NCBI RefSeq assembly: GCF_002591975.1
Contig: NZ_NVQE01000003.1
Location: 205,479-269,478, forward strand
DNA from: Mycobacterium neglectum
GTDB lineage: Bacteria; Actinomycetota; Actinomycetes; Mycobacteriales; Mycobacteriaceae
Length of the DNA stretch: 64,000 nt
Direction of reading: 5' to 3'
Shown: piece after piece, positions 15,402 to 24,101 of the stretch
Numbering within the stretch: position 1 is the first letter of the stretch
How the letters are laid out: every line of letters begins with the position of its first letter
Notes under the pieces: model-generated
Databases searched by the model: none
What the model saw: only the letters and a program-made list of their open reading frames with translations
What the model was told of the DNA's origin: nothing
Made by a program: the position numbers and the translations under genes

Positions 15402-17564
15402 ATGGCTGACAAGACAACTTCCCAGGCTTCAGGCGCCCCCACCGCGGACAGTCCGGCCGCCATCCGCAATGTGGTGCTGGTGGGCCCATCGGGTGGCGGC
15501 AAGACGACCCTCGTCGAGGCACTGCTGGTCGCCGCCGGAGTCATCAACAGACCGGGATCGGTCGTCGACGGAACCACCGTTTGCGATTGCGACGAGGCGG
15601 AGATCTCCCAACAGCGCTCGGTCGGTCTCGCGCTGGCCTCGTTGGAGCACAACGGGGTCAAGGTCAACCTGATCGATACACCGGGTTACGCCGATTTCGT
15701 CGGTGAACTCCGGGCCGGTCTGCGGGCGGCCGACTGCGCGCTGTTCGTCATCGCGGCCAACGAGGAGATCGACCAGCCGACCAAGTCGCTGTGGCTGGAA
15801 TGCAGTCAGGTGGGCATGCCCAGCGCGGTCCTCGTCACGAAACTCGACCATGCCCGCGCTAACTACGACGACGCCCTCGCCGCCGCGCAGCAGGCGTTCG
15901 GCGACAAGGTGCTGCCGCTGTATGTGCCCGCCGGCGAGCCGTGCGCCGGCCTCATCGGTCTGCTCTCGCAGACCCACTTCGAATACGCCAACGGCAAGCG
16001 CACCGCATCCCATGAGCCCGCCCCGTCCTACGGCGACGCGCTCACCGAGATGCGCGGCAGGCTGATCGAGGGAATCATCGAGGAGTCCGAGGACGAAACG
16101 CTGATGGAGCGCTACCTCGGTGGCGAGGAGATCGACCAGTCGGTGTTGATCGAGGATCTGGAGAAGGCCGTCGCGCGCGGGTCGTTCTTCCCGGTGATCC
16201 CCGTGTGCAGCACGACCGGCGTCGGCACCCTCGAGCTGCTGGAGGTCATCACCAGCGGCTTCCCGTCTCCGCCGGAGCACCAGCTTCCCGAGGTGTTCAC
16301 CCCGCAGGGCAAGTCCCGCAACAGCCTGCCGTGTGATCCTTCGGGGCCGCTTCTCGCCGAGGTCGTCAAGACCACCTCGGACCCCTATGTGGGGCGCGTC
16401 AGCCTGGTGCGGGTGTTCTCCGGAACCATCTCCCCCGACGCGACAGTGCATGTGTCCGGCCACTTCTCGTCGTTCTACGGCACCAATGGCTCCGCCCCTA
16501 CCCACGCCGACCATGACGAGGACGAGCGCATCGGCGCACTGTCGTTCCCGCTCGGCAAGCAGCAGCGACCGGCGCCGACGGTGGTGGCGGGCGACATCTG
16601 TGCCGTCGGGCGGCTGTCCCGCGCCGAGACCGGCGACACGCTGTCGGCGAAGTCCGACCCGATGGTCCTCAAGCCGTGGACCATGCCCGAACCACTGCTG
16701 CCGATGGCCGTGCAGCCGCATGCCAAGACCGACGAGGACAAGCTCGCGGTCGGGCTGCAGCGGTTGGCGGCCGAGGACCCGACGCTGCGCATCGAGCAGA
16801 ATCCCGAAACGCATCAGATCGTGTTGTGGACCATGGGCGAAGCCCATGCCGGTGTCGTACTCGACGCCCTGTCTCGCAGGTACGGCGTCGCCGTTGACGC
16901 CGTCGAGCTACGGGTGCCCCTGCGAGAAACTCTCGGCGGCAAGGCCAAAGGGCATGGGCGACATGTCAAGCAATCGGGCGGCCACGGCCAGTTCGCGGTG
17001 TGCGACATCGAGGTGGAACCGTTGCCGGAGGGCTCGGGTTTCGAGTTCGTCGACAAGGTCGTCGGCGGTTCCGTTCCGCGCCAGTTCATTCCGAGCGTCG
17101 AGAAGGGCGTTCGCGCCCAGATGGAGAAGGGGCTACTCAATGGGGCGGGCGCAGGCTATCCGGTCGTTGACATCCGGGTGACGCTGTTCGACGGCAAGGC
17201 GCACAGCGTCGACTCATCCGACTTCGCGTTCCAGATGGCAGGTGGACTGGCGCTGCGCGAGGCGGCCGCGGCGACCAAGGTGAACCTGCTCGAACCCGTC
17301 GACGTGGTCTCGGTCGTGGTGCCCGACGATTTCGTCGGCGCGGTGATGAGCGACCTCGCAGGCAGACGCGGCCGCGTGGTGGGCACCGACAAGGTCGGCG
17401 AGGACCGCACCGTCGTGAACGCTGAGATTCCCGAAGTGGAGTTGACCCGGTACGCGATCGACCTACGTTCCCTGGCGCACGGCGCCGGATCCTTCACGCG
17501 GTCCTTCGCACGCTATGAGCCGATGCCCGAACAGGCCGCGGCCAAGGTACGGGCCTCCGCGTAG
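15402..17564 (+). CDS. fusA2: elongation factor G-like translational GTPase FusA2
   Basis: Paralogue of EF-G (720 residues), cytoplasmic. GTPase motifs: P-loop GPSGGGKT (about 28-35), switch-II DTPGYADF, and VTKLDHA replacing NKxD. Domains II-V follow, with the EF-G domain IV segment GGKAKGHGRHVKQSGGHGQF (about 515-534). Members of this group are not the housekeeping EF-G; the role in mycobacteria (Rv0120c) is not established. Start ATG 15402 has GGGAGG upstream and an adjacent 7-bp hairpin at 15369-15388; the open frame back to 15324 is ignored. Confidence 0.92.
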   Translation: MADKTTSQASGAPTADSPAAIRNVVLVGPSGGGKTTLVEALLVAAGVINRPGSVVDGTTVCDCDEAEISQQRSVGLALASLEHNGVKVNLIDTPGYADFVGELRAGLRAADCALFVIAANEEIDQPTKSLWLECSQVGMPSAVLVTKLDHARANYDDALAAAQQAFGDKVLPLYVPAGEPCAGLIGLLSQTHFEYANGKRTASHEPAPSYGDALTEMRGRLIEGIIEESEDETLMERYLGGEEIDQSVLIEDLEKAVARGSFFPVIPVCSTTGVGTLELLEVITSGFPSPPEHQLPEVFTPQGKSRNSLPCDPSGPLLAEVVKTTSDPYVGRVSLVRVFSGTISPDATVHVSGHFSSFYGTNGSAPTHADHDEDERIGALSFPLGKQQRPAPTVVAGDICAVGRLSRAETGDTLSAKSDPMVLKPWTMPEPLLPMAVQPHAKTDEDKLAVGLQRLAAEDPTLRIEQNPETHQIVLWTMGEAHAGVVLDALSRRYGVAVDAVELRVPLRETLGGKAKGHGRHVKQSGGHGQFAVCDIEVEPLPEGSGFEFVDKVVGGSVPRQFIPSVEKGVRAQMEKGLLNGAGAGYPVVDIRVTLFDGKAHSVDSSDFAFQMAGGLALREAAAATKVNLLEPVDVVSVVVPDDFVGAVMSDLAGRRGRVVGTDKVGEDRTVVNAEIPEVELTRYAIDLRSLAHGAGSFTRSFARYEPMPEQAAAKVRASA

Positions 17565-17565
17565 C

Positions 17566-18156
17566 TCACTGCCGCGCGATGTAGTAGTGCAATGCGAAGT
17601 AGACCTCGCGCACCAGCATCGGGAGCTGTGTGCCGAGGGTTCGGTAGCGGGTGGTTCGCGTGGGCGACGGGTGCGCGTCAAGCCCTAGGTCCTCGGCCAT
17701 CCGCATGGCACGGCGCATGTGCAGCGGATCGCTGACGATGAGCACTCGGTTGACATCATGTTCGGCAAGCCGCGGCCGGGCGAAGACCAGATTCTGCTTG
17801 GTGGTGCGCGATTGCGTCTCGATGAGAAGACGGTCCGCCGGAATGCCGGCGCCGATCAACCAGTCGCGTCCGGCCTCGGATTCAGCGAGCTTGTCGCCTT
17901 GCCCGAGCCCACCCGTCACGACGATCCAATCGACCTGTCCAGATCTGAACAGGTCGGCCGCGTGCCGCAATCGCTCCTCGAACACCGGAGACGGCTCATC
18001 GTCATCGACTGCCGCGCCGAGGACGATCGCGGCATCCGCCGGCGCCGCGTCGGATTGCCCGCTGAAGGCGACGATATCCACGGCGAGGCTGACGACACCC
18101 ACCAGAAACAGCGCCAGGGCCATCGCGATGCCTCGGCCGCCCACGGACTGCACCAC
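17566..18156 (-). CDS. YdcF/SanA-family (DUF218) membrane protein
   Basis: A 196-residue protein with one N-terminal membrane helix (about 10-31) and an extracytoplasmic DUF218 domain: [20 protein letters not shown] (about 41-60), [37 protein letters not shown] and [19 protein letters not shown], the conserved acidic/His set of the family. Relatives (SanA, ElyC) affect envelope integrity; the reaction is unknown. The GTG at 18156 gives the longest form; the ATG at 18123 is possible. It converges on fusA2 with one base between stops. Confidence 0.85.
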   Translation of the reverse strand: MVQSVGGRGIAMALALFLVGVVSLAVDIVAFSGQSDAAPADAAIVLGAAVDDDEPSPVFEERLRHAADLFRSGQVDWIVVTGGLGQGDKLAESEAGRDWLIGAGIPADRLLIETQSRTTKQNLVFARPRLAEHDVNRVLIVSDPLHMRRAMRMAEDLGLDAHPSPTRTTRYRTLGTQLPMLVREVYFALHYYIARQ

Positions 18157-18271
18157 GCCACGCTACCGGGCCCTATGGGGGTTAACCGGTAGTGCGGGTT
18201 TCGGTTATCGCCACCTCCGATGGGTGCCAGCTGTGCAGACACCGCGTCGTCGGCGCGGAAAAGTCCCATTC

Positions 18272-18853
18272 GTGCCTGAAAACGATGCGCTGCTAACCGC
18301 CCGCTTCGAGCGGGACGCGATTCCACTGATTCACGAGTTCTACCGCCACGCGCTGAAGCTGACCCGCGATCCCGCCGACGCTGAGGACCTACTGCAGGAG
18401 ACGGCGGCGAAAGCGTTCGCCGGCTTCCATGGGTTCCGCGACGGCACCAACCTAGGTGGCTGGCTGTACCGGATACTGCTCAACAGCCACATCAGCTCGT
18501 ACCGAAAGCAACAACGGCGTCCCGCCCAGTGGCTGACCGACGAGTTCACCGACGGACAGTTGGTTGCCGAGGCCAGACACTCCTCCGGCGGGCTGAGGTC
18601 GGCCGAGGACGAAGTACTCGACCTGATCGGCGATGACAACATCCAGACGGCGATGCACCAGCTGCCCGAGAAACTGCGCACCGCGCTGTACTACGCCGAC
18701 GTCGTAGGCCTCCGTATCAACGAGATCGCCGAACTCACCGGCGCGCCTGCCGGGACGGTGATGACGCGCGTACATCGTGCGCGGCATCGGCTGCGGGGCC
18801 TGCTGGCCGATGTCGCCAGGGCTCGCGGCTACGCCCTCGATGAGGCCGCGTAG
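18272..18853 (+). CDS. ECF RNA polymerase sigma factor, SigH-like
   Basis: Group IV sigma factor (193 residues). Region 2 is [20 protein letters not shown] through [20 protein letters not shown] and [20 protein letters not shown]; region 4 is [20 protein letters not shown] followed by the helix-turn-helix [20 protein letters not shown]. The wording is close to M. tuberculosis SigH, the oxidative/heat-stress sigma factor, but SigH normally sits next to the Cys/His anti-sigma factor RshA and none is here. GTG 18272 matches the usual N-terminus; the frame further upstream overlaps the divergent ydcF gene. A 57-residue membrane peptide follows. Confidence 0.9.
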   Translation: MPENDALLTARFERDAIPLIHEFYRHALKLTRDPADAEDLLQETAAKAFAGFHGFRDGTNLGGWLYRILLNSHISSYRKQQRRPAQWLTDEFTDGQLVAEARHSSGGLRSAEDEVLDLIGDDNIQTAMHQLPEKLRTALYYADVVGLRINEIAELTGAPAGTVMTRVHRARHRLRGLLADVARARGYALDEAA

Positions 18854-18876
18854 CCAACGCCAACAGGAGGTGACGA

Positions 18877-19050
18877 ATGAACGCAACAGGTTTCGACCGC
18901 CGACAACCGGGACGTTCCGTACACCCGCGTTCGGTGATGAACGCCACGACCGCCAGAGCGCTGCTCGCACACCTGACCACGACGTTGGTGCTCGGCGCCG
19001 TCACACTGCTCGCCGTCTGGCAGTTCATGTTCGACGGTGCCACACACTAG
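18877..19050 (+). CDS. 57-residue single-pass membrane peptide downstream of the ECF sigma factor
   Basis: Short gene preceded by a strong ribosome site AGGAGGTGACGA ending next to ATG 18877. The product has a basic N-terminal half (MNATGFDRRQPGRSVHPRS), then one hydrophobic helix (about residues 30-50, HLTTTLVLGAVTLLAVWQF). It contains no Cys and no HxxxCxxC motif, so it is not a ZAS-type anti-sigma factor, but position (23 bases after the sigma gene) suggests a partner or target. Its TAG stop overlaps the stop of the convergent STAS gene by 4 bases. No family recognised. Confidence 0.6.
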   Translation: MNATGFDRRQPGRSVHPRSVMNATTARALLAHLTTTLVLGAVTLLAVWQFMFDGATH

Positions 19051-19520
19051 CTGGGCGGGTCGCCCGTCACCGCCGCCTTGGCGTCGCTGAGAGACGAATG
19101 TAGCGACAGGATCTGGTTGAGCCCCGTCAGCTCGATCGGCCGGCTCGTCGCGGGCCCATCCGCGACCACTGCGAACCTTGCCGTCCCGTTGACGTTCTCG
19201 TGGGTGGCCACCAATGCCTGCAGCCCCGCCGAGGCGAGAAAGTCCACCGCCGACAGGTCGACGATCAACGCCGTTGGCCGCTGCGTCAGCGCGTCGGCGA
19301 TGGCTGCCTCGAAGGCGGGAACCGTTGCCAGATCTATCTCGCCGGTGACTGACAGCACAGCGACGCCCTCGTCATAACTGACCGAGGTGGTGATCGGATC
19401 CTTGGCGGGCACGGCCGTCCTTAAGTCAGCGCCACAACTGGTCACGGCGGTGCGCCGAGCATAACCTGTTGCCGCCGGGCGATAGATCCTCACTTCGATA
19501 CCGCGGCCCCAGATTTGCAC
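19047..19520 (-). CDS. STAS-domain anti-sigma factor antagonist
   Basis: SpoIIAA/RsbV-type protein (up to 157 residues). The STAS fold occupies about 45-150: VAVLSVTGEIDLATVPAFEA, then IVDLSAVDFLASAGLQALVA, in which the Ser of DFLASAG is the expected phosphorylation site for an RsbW/RsbT-like kinase. The first 25-30 residues look unlike the family; GTG at about 19445 is an alternative start. Probable partners are the kinase at 19735 and phosphatase at 20197, read from the other strand. Confidence 0.85.
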   Translation of the reverse strand: MQIWGRGIEVRIYRPAATGYARRTAVTSCGADLRTAVPAKDPITTSVSYDEGVAVLSVTGEIDLATVPAFEAAIADALTQRPTALIVDLSAVDFLASAGLQALVATHENVNGTARFAVVADGPATSRPIELTGLNQILSLHSSLSDAKAAVTGDPPS

Positions 19521-19567
19521 GCTAGGGTCGAAACAGCTGGAAACAGCGCAAAAGCCGGGAGTGTGCG

Positions 19568-19748
19568 ATGTCCGATCCGACAGGCGTGGCTAGCGCGAGC
19601 GTCTCGACCGAGGCCACCACGGTGTACGACAGCTACGTCGACGTGCTCGAGACCGGCAACGTGGAAGCGCTGCAGGACTACGCGCGATCTGTACGGGCAA
19701 ATGCTCGCCAGTCGCAAGTCGACGATCGGACGCGATGGTGCCGACTGA
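19568..19748 (+). pseudogene. probable frameshifted small gene related to RsbU/RsbR N-terminal domains
   Basis: From ATG 19568, with GGGAG upstream, one frame reads VYDSYVDVLETGNVEALQDY and then becomes nonsense-like. At about 19683 another frame continues naturally as RDLYGQMLASRKSTIGRDGAD and stops at 19748, overlapping the start of the rsbT-like gene. Joined, the text resembles the helical N-terminal part of RsbU/RsbRD proteins and the first 90 residues of the phosphatase at 20197. A single-base frameshift, a sequencing error or a truncated remnant would all explain this; an intact 62-residue product in the first frame alone seems less likely. Confidence 0.45.
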
Positions 19749-20148
19749 CTTCGTGATCGATATCAACAATGCCGACGACATCGTCTCCGCTCGCCAAGCT
19801 GGGCACGAACTCGCCCGCCAGCTCGGCTTCTCGTTGACAGACATCACGATGATCGCCACCGCGATCTCCGAGATCGCCCGCAACATAACCAGTTACGCCG
19901 GTCGGGGTCAGATGCGCGTGGGGGTTCAGCTTCGCGACGGCAGGCAGGCCCTGGTTGTGCGGGCCGAAGACGACGGCCCGGGCATCGCCGACGTTGACCG
20001 CGTGCTGGACGACGGATACTCCACCGGACGTGGGCTCGGGCTGGGTCTGCCCGGCGCGCGCAGGCTGATGGACCGGCTGCAGATCGAGTCGGAGCTGGGC
20101 AACGGCACCGTCATCGAGATGTGGAAGTGGATACCCGACAGTGCTTAG
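19735..20148 (+). CDS. RsbT-like serine/threonine kinase (anti-sigma/switch kinase)
   Basis: GHKL-fold kinase of 137 residues. N box EIARNITSYAG (about 45-55), G1 box RAEDDGPGIADVD (about 75-87) and G2 region GYSTGRGLGLGLPGARRLMD (about 94-113) are present. RsbT kinases phosphorylate STAS partners and activate RsbU phosphatases in partner-switching stress modules. ATG 19735 overlaps the preceding small frame. It is followed 48 bases later by the PAS-GAF-SpoIIE phosphatase, so the pair probably acts on the STAS protein at 19047 or a homologue. Confidence 0.9.
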   Translation: MVPTDFVIDINNADDIVSARQAGHELARQLGFSLTDITMIATAISEIARNITSYAGRGQMRVGVQLRDGRQALVVRAEDDGPGIADVDRVLDDGYSTGRGLGLGLPGARRLMDRLQIESELGNGTVIEMWKWIPDSA

Positions 20149-20196
20149 CCATGACAGATTCGGGCTGGCGCTGGCGGCGCGCCATCGGGGCATCTC

Positions 20197-22440
20197 ATGA
20201 CCGACCCGGCCAACGGTGACTTCTTCGTGCAGTATGCCGAGGCGCTGACCGCGTTCCTGAAGTCCGAGTCCCAGGCCAGCCTTGCCATCGGTCACGAACT
20301 CGGCCGGCGTGCGCTCAGCGAGCGGATGAGCATGCTCGACATCATCGAGAACCACGCGCGACTCGTCGTGGAGATCAAGCAGGACATGCCGATCGATCCC
20401 GATGCCCCGCTGCAGTTCCTGCTGCAGACACTGGCCGCGCTCGACGTGGCCACCCGCGGATTCCTCGACGGCACAAGGCGTTACGAACAGCAACGCGCTC
20501 GTGCGCAGGACCTCGCCGACCGCGACGAGTTTCGCGATGCGCTGGTGAATTCGCTGCAGGAAGGCTTTTTCGTCGCCGATCACACCGGTGCCGTCGTCGA
20601 GATCAATGACGCGTTCTCCGAGATCACCGGCTATGGCGCTGCCGAGCTACCGTACCCGCCGCCATACCCCTGGGTGGCCGACGATTCCGAGGCCGATGCG
20701 AAGCTGTCGGCACTGAGGGACGGGGGCAGAACCACCACCGAGACGTCGATCCGGCATCGCGACGGATCGCTTCGATGGGTGGCGCTGTCCATCAACGCCG
20801 TGACGAAGCAGGATGTCGAGCGCCGTGCCTACGTGGGAACCATCCGCGATATCACCGCCACGCGCGTCGTGGCCGAGCGCGAACGCGCCGTCGCACGGCT
20901 GGCCACTGCCGTGAGTGTAGCCAGGACCGTCGATGAGGTGTTGGCTGCCGCGCTGACGCAATCCCGCTCCCGGCTGGACACGCAACGCCTGATGGCAGTC
21001 GTGTGGCCGCAGGGCGAGGGCGACCCCGTCGTCCATACGGCCGGCGAGCCCAGCGTATCGAGATGGTCTGAGCTAGAAGAGGATTGGCGACGCACGTTCG
21101 ACGATGCCCGTGACTGGTTGCCGTTGACGGTCGCCCCGGTCGGAGCCGCGCCAAGTGTGGGCACGACGCGCGGGTTCGTTGCCGTGACGTCGGGTGCGCG
21201 TGATGTCGTCGTATGCCTGGAACATCGGGTTCCGCGCCGGGTCAGCGACGAGGACCGCCTACTCGTCATGGCGTTGTTCGGTCATATCAGCCTGGCCATG
21301 CAGCATGTCCGGCAGTTCGAGATCGCGCGCGAGACGTCGCTGACGCTGCAGCGTTCACTTCTGCCTGCGAGCAAGCTGCCCGCTGGCAGTGCTGTGCGAT
21401 ATGAACCAGCGGAACCTCCGCTGGAGATCGGCGGCGACTTCTACGATGTGCTGCCCGTCGGCGACAACCGGATCGGCATCATCGTCGGAGATTGCGTGGG
21501 CCGTGGCCTGCCCGCTGCGGCGGTGATGGGTCAGCTCCGCGCATCGACGCGCGCCCTGCTGCTCACCGGCGCCGGCCCGGCCCAGCTTCTCGAGCAGCTC
21601 GATTCGGTGGCCGAGTTCATTCCAGATGCGTTCTGCGCCACGGTATTCGTTGCGATCGCCGATATCGACGCCCAAACCTTGCACTACAGCAGCGCCGGGC
21701 ATGTACCGCCGGTGTTCGCCACCGGATCGGCGCCCCCGGAGCTGCTGACCGACGGCCACTCGCTGCCGCTGGCTGTGCACCGCAGCGAACCCCGGCCGCA
21801 GGCCGTACGCCCGTTGACGGCAGGCTCCACACTGCTGTTGTACACGGACGGCTTGGTCGAGCGCCGAGACCGATCCATCGACGATCAGATCGATCGAGTC
21901 GCCGAGGCGGTGGCCGAAACCGTCGATCTACCAGTCGAATCCGTGGCCGACGAGATCTTGCGCAGACTCGCTCCCGAGGCGGGATACGACGACGATGTCG
22001 CGATCGTGGTCTATCGATGCCCACCGTCGCCCTGGCACATCGAAGATGACGCGGATCCGCACCGTCTGAGCGACATCCGGCATCGGCTGGCTGCGTGGCT
22101 GAGCGCCAACGACATCGGCGAGCCGCTCGCCGACGACATCATCCTGGTCGTCAACGAGGCCTGCTCGAACTGTGTCGAACACGCGTACCGGGGCCGAGAC
22201 CGGGGCCGCATGCGCATCGAGGCCGAGATCCGCGACGGCAACGTGCGAATCTGCGTCGTCGACTCCGGCACGTGGAAGACGCCGCCCGACGATCCCGGCA
22301 CCCGCGGCCGGGGACTGCTGCTCATGCGCACCGTCAGCGATCAGGTCGATGTCAGAGGCACCGACAGCGGCACATCGGTGGAGATGTCCTTCCCGCTGAC
22401 CACCGCGAACAGGCTGGCTAGCGCTCCCGGTTCGCGATAG
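20197..22440 (+). CDS. multidomain PP2C (SpoIIE/RsbU-type) phosphatase with PAS, GAF and HATPase domains
   Basis: A 747-residue cytoplasmic signalling protein. Order: RsbU-N-like helical part (about 1-95, FLKSESQASLAIGHELGRRA), PAS (about 110-225, EINDAFSEITGYG), GAF-like (about 230-375), SpoIIE phosphatase (about 395-610; metal Asp residues in GGDFYDV, IVGDCVGRGLPAA and YDDDVAIVV), and RsbW-like HATPase (about 620-745; N box VNEACSNCVEHAY, G2 GTRGRGLLLMR). Phosphatase and kinase thus lie in one chain, as in Rv1364c-type regulators, though without the fused STAS domain. Its 3' end overlaps the convergent transporter gene by 23 bases. Confidence 0.9.
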   Translation: MTDPANGDFFVQYAEALTAFLKSESQASLAIGHELGRRALSERMSMLDIIENHARLVVEIKQDMPIDPDAPLQFLLQTLAALDVATRGFLDGTRRYEQQRARAQDLADRDEFRDALVNSLQEGFFVADHTGAVVEINDAFSEITGYGAAELPYPPPYPWVADDSEADAKLSALRDGGRTTTETSIRHRDGSLRWVALSINAVTKQDVERRAYVGTIRDITATRVVAERERAVARLATAVSVARTVDEVLAAALTQSRSRLDTQRLMAVVWPQGEGDPVVHTAGEPSVSRWSELEEDWRRTFDDARDWLPLTVAPVGAAPSVGTTRGFVAVTSGARDVVVCLEHRVPRRVSDEDRLLVMALFGHISLAMQHVRQFEIARETSLTLQRSLLPASKLPAGSAVRYEPAEPPLEIGGDFYDVLPVGDNRIGIIVGDCVGRGLPAAAVMGQLRASTRALLLTGAGPAQLLEQLDSVAEFIPDAFCATVFVAIADIDAQTLHYSSAGHVPPVFATGSAPPELLTDGHSLPLAVHRSEPRPQAVRPLTAGSTLLLYTDGLVERRDRSIDDQIDRVAEAVAETVDLPVESVADEILRRLAPEAGYDDDVAIVVYRCPPSPWHIEDDADPHRLSDIRHRLAAWLSANDIGEPLADDIILVVNEACSNCVEHAYRGRDRGRMRIEAEIRDGNVRICVVDSGTWKTPPDDPGTRGRGLLLMRTVSDQVDVRGTDSGTSVEMSFPLTTANRLASAPGSR

Positions 22441-23311
22441 CGGCCTCGAGTTCGGCTTCCAGCGCACCCTCTTCGCGGCCAAGGGCGACGGTCGCAGCGG
22501 CCATCGCGACGAGGGCGACGGTGATCGCAACGGCTTTGAAGCCGTTGACCGTCATGTGCTCGCCGAGCACGACGGCACCGAGCACAACGGCGATGAGCGG
22601 CTCCAGTACCAGCATCGTCGGCACCGAGGTCTGCAACGAGCCCGCATGAAACGCCGACTGCTGCAATAACACCGCGATGACCCCGATCACCACGAGCAGA
22701 TACGGAGCAGGCGTGGTGAGGACCGCGCGAACGCCGTCGTGCGTCAGCATGTGCACCACGAGCTTGGTCAGCATCGCGACGACGCCGAACAGCACACCCA
22801 CGGCCACCGCGAGAAGCACCGCACGTCGCCAGCCCGGGTTGCGGATCGCGACGAACACGCATACCGACACCGCCACTATGCACACCACCGCGACGATCGC
22901 CGTCAGCGGCACCGACGCCTCGTAATCGCCTGCGCTGGTCTTGGCCAAGAGCACGAAGACGGCCAACGAGGCGGTGAGTAGCAGCGCCCACAACCACTCA
23001 GCGCGGGTGACCCGGCGATTGGCCAGGCGTGCGCTGAGCGGCAGCGCGAACAGCAGAGCGGACACGAGTATGGGTTGGACGAGGAGCAGCGAGCCATAGG
23101 CCAGCGCGATCGCCTGGAAGGCGAAGCCGGCGACCGCGGCACCGGTGCCTGCCCACCACAGCGGTCGGCGGATCAGCGTCAGCACCATCAGGGCGCTCAC
23201 GCCCTGTTCCTCGGGAACGTCCATGGTTGCCCGCTGCCGGACCACGATGCCGATGGCAAGGAAGAGCGCGGCGAGCAAGGCGAACAGCACCGCCAGACCA
23301 TGGCCTACCAA
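22418..23311 (-). CDS. DMT-superfamily (EamA-like) membrane transporter
   Basis: A 297-residue integral membrane protein with about nine or ten helices arranged as two similar halves, as in drug/metabolite transporters (LLLVQPILVSALLFALPLSA in the first half, LVLEPLIAVVLGAVVLGEHM in the second). The C-terminus is a cytoplasmic Glu/Ala-rich tail. Substrate unknown. Monocistronic; the end overlaps the phosphatase gene. Confidence 0.85.
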   Translation of the reverse strand: MVGHGLAVLFALLAALFLAIGIVVRQRATMDVPEEQGVSALMVLTLIRRPLWWAGTGAAVAGFAFQAIALAYGSLLLVQPILVSALLFALPLSARLANRRVTRAEWLWALLLTASLAVFVLLAKTSAGDYEASVPLTAIVAVVCIVAVSVCVFVAIRNPGWRRAVLLAVAVGVLFGVVAMLTKLVVHMLTHDGVRAVLTTPAPYLLVVIGVIAVLLQQSAFHAGSLQTSVPTMLVLEPLIAVVLGAVVLGEHMTVNGFKAVAITVALVAMAAATVALGREEGALEAELEAAIANRER

Positions 23312-23457
23312 AGGGGATCAGCTCCTCTTGAAACGTTACCGACCACAGCCGGACCACCCGACAACACCAACATATGGGGCGGCCCATGAGGTCACCGACT
23401 GCGCCCCCATGATCATCATCAAGTTTTGACCTCCGGTCGAGTGGGCATTAACCCGGC

Positions 23458-23802
23458 ATGAATTTGCGACGGTTGGTTTTGCTGGCAGGGGCGGTCGTTT
23501 TGCTCGTCGGCGTCATCGGGCTGCTCATGCCCGTATCCGTGACGGGTCCCGAAGGCCAGAAGATCGGTTGCGGAAACGCGATCGCCGCCGATGATTCGGC
23601 GGCCCGCGAGGCGGACAACAACAATCCGGTCAACCTCCCGATCCTCAACGAGGTGATTCCTCACACAGACAATGTGGCGTTGTGCGCGTCTGCGGTGTCC
23701 GAGAGGCGTACGTGGTCCATTCCGGTCGCGATCGTCGGGCTGGTGGTGATCGCCGGAGGGTTCTTCGTCGGCGGACGCACGGGCAGCGCCCGGACCGTCT
23801 AG
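23458..23802 (+). CDS. two-helix membrane protein with an extracytoplasmic loop, function unknown
   Basis: A 114-residue protein with an N-terminal membrane helix (about 5-25), a loop of about 60 residues containing two Cys (GCGNAIA and ALCASAV) that could form a disulfide outside the membrane, and a second helix (about 86-105). Mycobacterial hypothetical proteins of this plan are common; none has a known role to me. Its TAG stop overlaps the stop of the convergent gene at 23799 in a CTAG. Confidence 0.7.
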   Translation: MNLRRLVLLAGAVVLLVGVIGLLMPVSVTGPEGQKIGCGNAIAADDSAAREADNNNPVNLPILNEVIPHTDNVALCASAVSERRTWSIPVAIVGLVVIAGGFFVGGRTGSARTV

Positions 23803-24101
23803 CTGGCTTCGCGACTGGAAACCAGATGTAGGCGGCTGGCGGCGGGCCGCCGATCCGGCGTCGACGCCGTCGACTCGGTCGGCGCGATCTTGTCGTTGAC
23901 GCCGGCGACCACGGAGTCGACCCGGTCCACCGCACGGTCGCACAGCCCCCGGACCTTGTCGCCGGCCGTGTCGACATCGTCGACCGCGCTGCGCAGGTAG
24001 GCCCTGATGGTGAGGCGCAGCCGCTCACCTCTGGACCGCAGCCGGCGCCGAAGCCGATCATCAACCTCGACCGTGATGTAGGGCAGCACCCGAAGCTTCA
24101 T
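23799..24101 (-). CDS. small Arg-rich protein coupled to the MFS transporter gene, function unknown
   Basis: A 100-residue soluble protein. The first half ([20 protein letters not shown] then [17 protein letters not shown]) looks like a short strand followed by basic helices, a layout seen in ribbon-helix-helix DNA-binding proteins, but I cannot confirm that. ATG 24101 overlaps the MFS stop as ATGA, so it is translated from the transporter transcript. The open frame reaching 24698 is a shadow of the transporter gene. Confidence 0.6.
   Translation of the reverse strand: MKLRVLPYITVEVDDRLRRRLRSRGERLRLTIRAYLRSAVDDVDTAGDKVRGLCDRAVDRVDSVVAGVNDKIAPTESTASTPDRRPAASRLHLVSSREAS

Noticed and set aside
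18877..19050. Classical zinc-binding (ZAS) anti-sigma factor for the SigH-like protein
   Set aside because: The 57-residue peptide has no Cys and no HxxxCxxC motif.
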